A stretch of DNA of 45,382 nucleotides from contig JAFGTS010000018.1 of NCBI GenBank assembly GCA_016933965.1, positions 1-45,382 of the forward strand. Direction: 5' to 3'. A program made the position numbers and the translations under genes. The notes below the pieces were generated by a model, which had not been told where the DNA came from, made no database searches, and saw nothing but the letters and a program-made list of their open reading frames with translations. This DNA is from Deltaproteobacteria bacterium (GTDB taxonomy: Bacteria; Desulfobacterota; Syntrophia; Syntrophales; UBA2210). Shown here piece after piece: positions 41,509 through 45,382 of this stretch; position 1 is the stretch's first letter, and each line of letters opens with the position of its first letter.

Positions 41509-42204
41509 ATGAACACAAAACCTCAGGAATTCCTGCGGAAGGTCCTTTTGTTTCAGTCCCTGGACCCGGAGGATTGTACCCGGCTCGCCGCCTCGTTCAG
41601 GCGGCGCTCCCTCAAGAAGGGAGAGGTCCTCTTTCGGAAGGGTGATGAAGGAAGCACGCTCTACATCATTCAGGAAGGACTCGTCAAGATCGTCCTTACC
41701 TCTGAAACAGGAGACGAAATAGCGCCGGCCATCCTGACTGAAGGGGACGTTTTCGGTGAAATGGCCCTTCTTGATGGACTGCCGCGTTCCGCTGACGCGG
41801 TTGCGCTGGAACAGACGGAACTTATGGCGCTGAGCAGAAGCGACTTCCTTGATTTTCTGAAAAACAACGAACAGGCCATTCAGGCGGTATTTTCATCGAT
41901 ATCCATGCGGCTGCGCAGAACCGACGACCTTCTCGAAGATGCCAGTTTTCTGACGATCTCCACCCGCCTGGCCCGGCGCCTTCTGGAACTCGCCGAAAAT
42001 CACGGCCGCACCGACGAGACAGGCAATGCTGTCATTATCGACCTGCGTCTCACCCAGAGAGACCTGGCAAGCATGGTGGGTGCCACACGGGAGAGCGTTA
42101 ACAAGGAACTGCGGATCCTCCGGGAACGAGGGGCCGTTGAAATGGAAGAAAATCTCATAAAAATAGTCGATATGGAAAGGCTGAGACGCCGCGCCCGCCT
42201 GTGA
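41509..42204 (+). CDS. CRP/FNR-superfamily regulator, CRP-like subgroup
   Basis: A 231-residue regulator. The cyclic-nucleotide-binding domain (about residues 10-120) has FRKGDEGSTLYIIQEGLVKIV and the phosphate cassette GDVFGEMALLDGLPRSADAVA, with the Glu and Arg-Ser that contact cAMP in CRP. No N-terminal cysteine cluster is present, so it is not an FNR-type oxygen sensor. The helix-turn-helix reads LTQRDLASMVGATRESVNKELRIL; the recognition helix has RExxxK where CRP has RExxxR, which fits recognition of TGTGA half-sites. The start was set at ATG 41509; upstream codons in frame lack a ribosome site at the right spacing. A matching palindrome follows four bases after its stop. Confidence 0.88.
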   Translation: MNTKPQEFLRKVLLFQSLDPEDCTRLAASFRRRSLKKGEVLFRKGDEGSTLYIIQEGLVKIVLTSETGDEIAPAILTEGDVFGEMALLDGLPRSADAVALEQTELMALSRSDFLDFLKNNEQAIQAVFSSISMRLRRTDDLLEDASFLTISTRLARRLLELAENHGRTDETGNAVIIDLRLTQRDLASMVGATRESVNKELRILRERGAVEMEENLIKIVDMERLRRRARL

Positions 42205-42207
42205 ACA

Positions 42208-42227
42208 CCTGTGAAATATTTCACAGG
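42208..42227. promoter_or_regulatory. CRP-type operator upstream of the pilus genes
   Basis: CCTGTGAAATATTTCACAGG, a perfect 20-bp palindrome containing TGTGA-N6-TCACA, the consensus CRP site. Its centre lies about 64 bp before the predicted pilD transcription start, close to the class I activation position (-61.5). The regulator encoded just upstream has a matching recognition helix. Confidence 0.72.
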
Positions 42228-42246
42228 AAAGCTATGAAACAACCCA

Positions 42247-42275
42247 TTGCCGTCATTAACGTATTTTAGTATAAA
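42247..42275 (+). promoter_or_regulatory. Predicted promoter of the pilus operon
   Basis: TTGCCG (42247-42252), 17-bp spacer, TATAAA (42270-42275). Both boxes are imperfect, as expected of an activator-dependent promoter. Transcription would start near 42282, about 62 bases before pilD. Confidence 0.55.
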
Positions 42276-42343
42276 GTATACACGTAAATTCCGCCCGGTA
42301 CGGCAAGAATAGCATCCGGCGGGTATGTTGGGGGGAAAATGTT

Positions 42344-43120
42344 GTGCCGTTCATGTTGACGCATATGCTTGAAATTCTTTTTCTGGTGTTCGGAGCTGTT
42401 GTGGGAAGTTTCCTGAATGTCTGCATATACCGGATACCATCGGAGCGTTCTATTGTTCTGCCCGCCTCTCACTGTCCGCATTGCTCTCATCCGATAGCCT
42501 TTTACGACAACATTCCGATATTCAGCTACCTCGTCCTGCGAGGGCGGTGCCGGCACTGTAAGACACTGATATCGCTCGTATATCCCCTCGTTGAACTGCT
42601 TACAGCCCTTTTGTCGCTTTTCCTTTTTCTCCGGTTCGGCCTTTCATTTAAATATCTCTTCGCCTTTGTCTTTACCTGTTCATTGATTGTCATCACCTTT
42701 ATCGACCTGGAACACCAGATCATACCCGATATCATATCGTTACCGGGCATCCCCCTTTTCTCGCTTACCGCCATTCTCTTCATGGACGTCTCGCTGAGGG
42801 ACTCACTGATCGGTATCGTTGTCGGCGGTGGTATTCTTTACCTGATCGCTGCGGGATACCAGATACTGAAGAAAACAGAGGGAATGGGAGGTGGAGACAT
42901 AAAGCTCCTGGCAATGATGGGAGGATTTCTGGGCTGGCAGTCCCTGCTCTTTGTGATTCTTGTCAGTTCCCTTCTCGGAGCTGTGGTGGGAATTGGTGTC
43001 ATTATCGCCCAGAAGGGAGACATGAAATACGCTATTCCTTTTGGTCCATTTCTGTCGATCGGAGCTGTTTCCTATCTGTTCTGGGGAAACCGTTTTTTAC
43101 AGTATTTACTGTATCAATAG
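42344..43120 (+). CDS. pilD: Prepilin peptidase / N-methyltransferase PilD
   Basis: A 258-residue polytopic membrane aspartyl protease that cleaves prepilins after Gly and methylates the new N-terminus. N-terminal GAVVGSFLNVCIYRIPSERSIVLPASHCPHC and CRHC give the four zinc cysteines (CPHC, CRHC) of the methyltransferase domain. The catalytic Asp residues are in FIDLEHQIIPD and GGGDIKLLAMMGGFLGW. About eight membrane helices. Start GTG 42344 is preceded by GGGGGGAAAA; ATG 42353 is a possible alternative. Its substrates are encoded directly downstream. Confidence 0.95.
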   Translation: MPFMLTHMLEILFLVFGAVVGSFLNVCIYRIPSERSIVLPASHCPHCSHPIAFYDNIPIFSYLVLRGRCRHCKTLISLVYPLVELLTALLSLFLFLRFGLSFKYLFAFVFTCSLIVITFIDLEHQIIPDIISLPGIPLFSLTAILFMDVSLRDSLIGIVVGGGILYLIAAGYQILKKTEGMGGGDIKLLAMMGGFLGWQSLLFVILVSSLLGAVVGIGVIIAQKGDMKYAIPFGPFLSIGAVSYLFWGNRFLQYLLYQ

Positions 43121-43132
43121 GATGAGAGAACA

Positions 43133-43594
43133 ATGAAAAAAACACAGTGGAAAAAAACCGGGTTCACCCTGATTGAGCTCCTGATGGTAGTTGTTCTGAT
43201 GGCTATTATCTCTGCGATCGCCATGCCTGGGTTCCTTGAGTGGATGGCACAGAACAGGCTCAACGGTGCGACACGACAGGTCATGACGGATCTCATGGAA
43301 GCCCGGTCCAGTGCGGTGAACCAGAATAACCGTTTCAGGGTACTTTTTGTTGATTCTCATCGCTACCAGATCCATGACGACAGAAACAACAACAGTGCGA
43401 TCGATGCCGGTGAACCTGTCGTCACCAAAGACATTCACAACGATTATCAGGATGTAACCTTTTCCGCGACGGCAACTCCGATATTTTATTCACGCGGAAC
43501 GGCATTTGGTACCACCGTAACACTCTACCTGGCAAATCACGGACAAACAAAAACCGTGACGGTCTCCGCGGCGGGAAGGGTTAAGTGCAATTAG
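43133..43594 (+). CDS. GspH/FimT-like minor prepilin
   Basis: A 153-residue prepilin with a short basic leader (MKKTQWKKTG), cleavage site G^FTLIELLMVVVLMAI with the essential Glu+5, and a hydrophobic helix. The globular part includes ARSSAVNQNNRFRVLF, FRV-type strands, and the GspH-family tail SAAGRVKCN ending in one Cys. It probably helps initiate pilus assembly. It starts 12 bp after pilD with AGGATGAGAG as ribosome site. Confidence 0.88.
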   Translation: MKKTQWKKTGFTLIELLMVVVLMAIISAIAMPGFLEWMAQNRLNGATRQVMTDLMEARSSAVNQNNRFRVLFVDSHRYQIHDDRNNNSAIDAGEPVVTKDIHNDYQDVTFSATATPIFYSRGTAFGTTVTLYLANHGQTKTVTVSAAGRVKCN

Positions 43595-43605
43595 GGGGTA
43601 GGGTC

Positions 43606-43974
43606 ATGCAGAAATCAACTGTAGTAAACAACAATCAGGGATTTACGATGATTGAGGTTATCATCACCGTATTCATCGTTATGATCGCGTTTATGGGAAT
43701 CATCGCCGTTTCATCAAGCGTCATCAACGGAAACGCCTTCAGCAAGGACGTCACATTCGCTACCAGTCTTGCTCAGCAGCAGATGGAACAGCTCCGGATT
43801 GAGGATTATGGTAATCTCTCAAATGAAACATCGATCAATTCCATTTACACCACCGTGACTACAATTACGGACAATGCTCCCGAGAACAATATGAAAACCA
43901 TAACGGTGACAACCCAGTGGTCCCGCGGAGGGACATCGCGAAGCGTAACCCTGCGCACCATAAGAGGGGAGTAA
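43606..43974 (+). CDS. pilV: PilV-like minor prepilin
   Basis: A 122-residue prepilin: MQKSTVVNNNQG^FTMIEVIITVFIV, with Glu+5 in the cleavage consensus. The rest has SLAQQQMEQLRIEDYG and a C-terminal beta region typical of type IV pilus modification protein PilV. The start was set at ATG 43606 with AGGGGGTAGGG in front; a frame beginning at 43585 overlaps the previous stop. Assignment as PilV rests on position and weak similarity. Confidence 0.8.
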   Translation: MQKSTVVNNNQGFTMIEVIITVFIVMIAFMGIIAVSSSVINGNAFSKDVTFATSLAQQQMEQLRIEDYGNLSNETSINSIYTTVTTITDNAPENNMKTITVTTQWSRGGTSRSVTLRTIRGE

Positions 43975-43978
43975 AAAA

Positions 43979-44644
43979 ATGAGCTGTCATACCATCAGAA
44001 ACATGAGAGGATTCACCCTCCTTGAGGTTGTTGTCGCTCTTGCCATAGGGCTTATGCTCCTTGGAACGCTTTATACCTTCTTCCTCACACAGAAAAAAGC
44101 TTACAACGTGCAGGAGCAGGTCGCTGAAATGCAGCAGAACGCCCGGGCGGCAATGGACATGATGGTGAACGAACTGCGAATGGCCGGGTTTGATCCTTTC
44201 AACACGCCGAGCCTCGGTCGGATCGTAACGGCCGCAAGCGGCCAGATCCGTTTCACTCAGAATATCACAAGAACAAACCCGCCGTATGATCCTGATGAAG
44301 ACGTTGATGATCCTGATGAGGATGTCACGTATTTCCTGCGGACAGCCGCGGACGGAACGAGTGAACTGGTAAGAACGGCACGTTCACGGACCTCTGTATC
44401 GTCAGCATCGGGATTTCAAACAGTCGCCGTCGCAGAGAACATTGAATCCCTCACCTTCACCTATCTGACGGAAGACGGAACACCGGCGGCAGCACTTGAC
44501 GAGATCAGCCAGATCGTTATCAGCCTGACGGCCCGGACGGATGAACCGGATCCCGATTACATCAACCCTCAGCAGGGGGATCATTATCGTCGATTCACTT
44601 TGTCGGCGACGGTCATTCCCAGGAATCTCGCCATGGGGGATTAA
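43979..44644 (+). CDS. pilW: PilW-like minor prepilin
   Basis: A 221-residue prepilin: MSCHTIRNMRG^FTLLEVVVALAIGLMLLGTLYTFFL, followed by AEMQQNARAAMDMMVNELRMAGFDP, the typical PilW segment. An acidic tandem repeat DPDEDVDDPDEDV (about residues 103-115) interrupts the beta domain and could bind calcium (inference). Tail: RFTLSATVIPRNLAMGD. ATG follows GGGGAG. Assignment is by motif and gene order. Confidence 0.82.
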   Translation: MSCHTIRNMRGFTLLEVVVALAIGLMLLGTLYTFFLTQKKAYNVQEQVAEMQQNARAAMDMMVNELRMAGFDPFNTPSLGRIVTAASGQIRFTQNITRTNPPYDPDEDVDDPDEDVTYFLRTAADGTSELVRTARSRTSVSSASGFQTVAVAENIESLTFTYLTEDGTPAAALDEISQIVISLTARTDEPDPDYINPQQGDHYRRFTLSATVIPRNLAMGD

Positions 44645-44648
44645 ACCA

Positions 44649-45382
44649 ATGAAGACAAAATCTTTTTTCAAAAAATTGTCAAACGAGAAGGGTGCTGTCC
44701 TGGTCGTTGCACTCCTTATACTTGCCGCACTGGTCATTATAGGAACGACAGCCTACATCCATGCATCGACGGAAGTAAAGATCAGCCGGAATTACAAAGC
44801 GGAGAAACAGGCCTTTTACGATGCAGAGGCCGGTGTCGAGTATATCGGGAAAAAACTGGAGCAGGACCTCAACGCAGGGAATATAGACCTGACCGCTGAT
44901 CAGATCGCTTTATCCTACACGACACCGGGCCACTTTTTCTTTGACCCGCCGGCAGTGCTAACTTCATTGGGAAGTAATCGCTTCCGCTTTCGCGTCGTGG
45001 GCCATGCTGATCCTGATGCATCGAGAACAATCGATGTGGATATTGCAACCCGGCGCAAGAGCGTCTTCGAGTTCGGTTTCTTCGCCGACGGAACCGTTGA
45101 TCTCAAGGCATCGAGCGGTATGTACAGCTATGACTCCCGGATCACGCCGAATCCCACTCCCGCCGATTCCACAAATATGTGCGATGTGGGTTCCAACACG
45201 GAAATCATCGTGCGCATGGACACACTGGTGGACGGTGATACGGCGCTCGGAGAGGATGTCCTCGGGGTTGACGGCATCTGGACGGAAGTAGGTGTTCCCA
45301 TCATAAACGGTGATAAGGGTACTCCTGTCGACCGGGTCGATCCTGATCCGCTGGGGGCCCGGGGCGGTGACCTGGCGAACAA
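44649..45382 (+). CDS. pilX: PilX-like pilus assembly protein (N-terminal part)
   Basis: The frame is open at the window end, with 244 residues visible. The N-terminus has a basic stretch and one hydrophobic helix, KGAVLVVALLILAALVIIG, without the G^FTLIE consensus but with the EKGAVLV pattern of PilX-like proteins. Then come STEVKISRNYKAEKQAFYDAEAGVEYI and a large exported domain with FEFGFFADGTVDLKASSGMYSYDS. The extra length, with DxDxDG-like loops (TLVDGDTALGEDV), suggests a big adhesin-type or PilX-fused protein. ATG 44649 has no obvious strong ribosome site and lies 4 bp after the PilW stop. A pilY1 gene would be expected next. Confidence 0.75.
   Translation, partial: MKTKSFFKKLSNEKGAVLVVALLILAALVIIGTTAYIHASTEVKISRNYKAEKQAFYDAEAGVEYIGKKLEQDLNAGNIDLTADQIALSYTTPGHFFFDPPAVLTSLGSNRFRFRVVGHADPDASRTIDVDIATRRKSVFEFGFFADGTVDLKASSGMYSYDSRITPNPTPADSTNMCDVGSNTEIIVRMDTLVDGDTALGEDVLGVDGIWTEVGVPIINGDKGTPVDRVDPDPLGARGGDLAN

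Noticed and set aside
42208-42227. Palindrome after the CRP-type gene read as a rho-independent terminator
   Set aside because: No T-tract follows and the sequence is an exact CRP consensus placed before a promoter; an operator is the better explanation, though weak hairpin effects remain possible.
1-45382. tRNA, rRNA, CRISPR array, insertion sequence or riboswitch
   Set aside because: No cloverleaf, repeat-spacer pattern, transposase frame or known riboswitch core was seen in the intergenic regions; almost all of the window is coding.

Overview
The window looks like a chromosomal segment of an anaerobic Gram-negative bacterium, most likely a Desulfobacterota / Syntrophia-type lineage. The reasons are a complete diaminopimelate-type division and cell-wall (dcw) cluster, an FtsI carrying a C-terminal PASTA domain, a selenocysteine elongation factor next to fdhD, type IV pilus genes, and a large operon for oxygen-sensitive benzoyl-CoA reductase / 2-hydroxyacyl-CoA dehydratase-type enzymes. 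This assignment is inference; no rRNA or tRNA gene is present to fix it. Base composition is GC-rich and fairly even, apart from a short AT-rich island at about 24.08-24.15 kb. I saw no mobile element, CRISPR array, tRNA or rRNA.

Layout. (A) 1-809, minus strand: the start of a tandem-PAS sensory protein cut by the window edge. (B) 1053-13440, minus strand: a 13-gene, tightly spaced and often overlapping operon. It starts with a TetR repressor that has a clear sigma70-like promoter and a perfect inverted-repeat operator. It continues with two unusual acyl-CoA dehydrogenase-family proteins, three mutually related helical proteins of unknown function, one BcrC/HgdB-like subunit, two near-duplicate BcrB-like subunits flanking a 76-residue protein, two different HgdC/BcrD-type ATPase activators, and a CooC-type ATPase with the metal-binding CxC motif. 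This is the most novel part of the window. (C) 13742-32377, minus strand: the dcw cluster in transcription order ruvX-mltG-mraZ-rsmH-ftsL-ftsI-murE-murF-mraY-murD-ftsW-murG-murC-murB-ftsQ-ftsA-ftsZ. It has a consensus promoter and three MraZ-type boxes at mraZ, and a possible internal promoter with an inverted repeat before mraY. (D) 32526-36174, plus strand: selB-fdhD-YhaM-like nuclease, closed by a hairpin. (E) 36259-41315, minus strand: a small membrane protein, a PrpE-type acyl-CoA synthetase, yggS, maf, an amidohydrolase and a YjbQ-family protein. (F) 41509 to the end, plus strand: a CRP-type regulator, a perfect TGTGA-N6-TCACA palindrome with a promoter, then prepilin peptidase and four minor-pilin genes, the last one cut by the window edge.

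How the parts work together. Block C makes and polymerises lipid II and builds the divisome. Block B probably forms an ATP-driven, low-potential electron-transfer enzyme acting on a CoA thioester, paired with acyl-CoA oxidoreductases. Its substrate cannot be read from sequence, and neither a CoA ligase nor ring hydratases or hydrolases are in the operon. Block D fits selenocysteine-containing formate dehydrogenase biogenesis. Block F suggests cyclic-nucleotide control of type IV pilus assembly.

Three structural signals not explained by ordinary gene content also stand out: a 30-bp perfect palindrome inside murG, a 13-bp inverted repeat over a putative mraY promoter, and an FdhD homologue lacking the usual CxxC pair.
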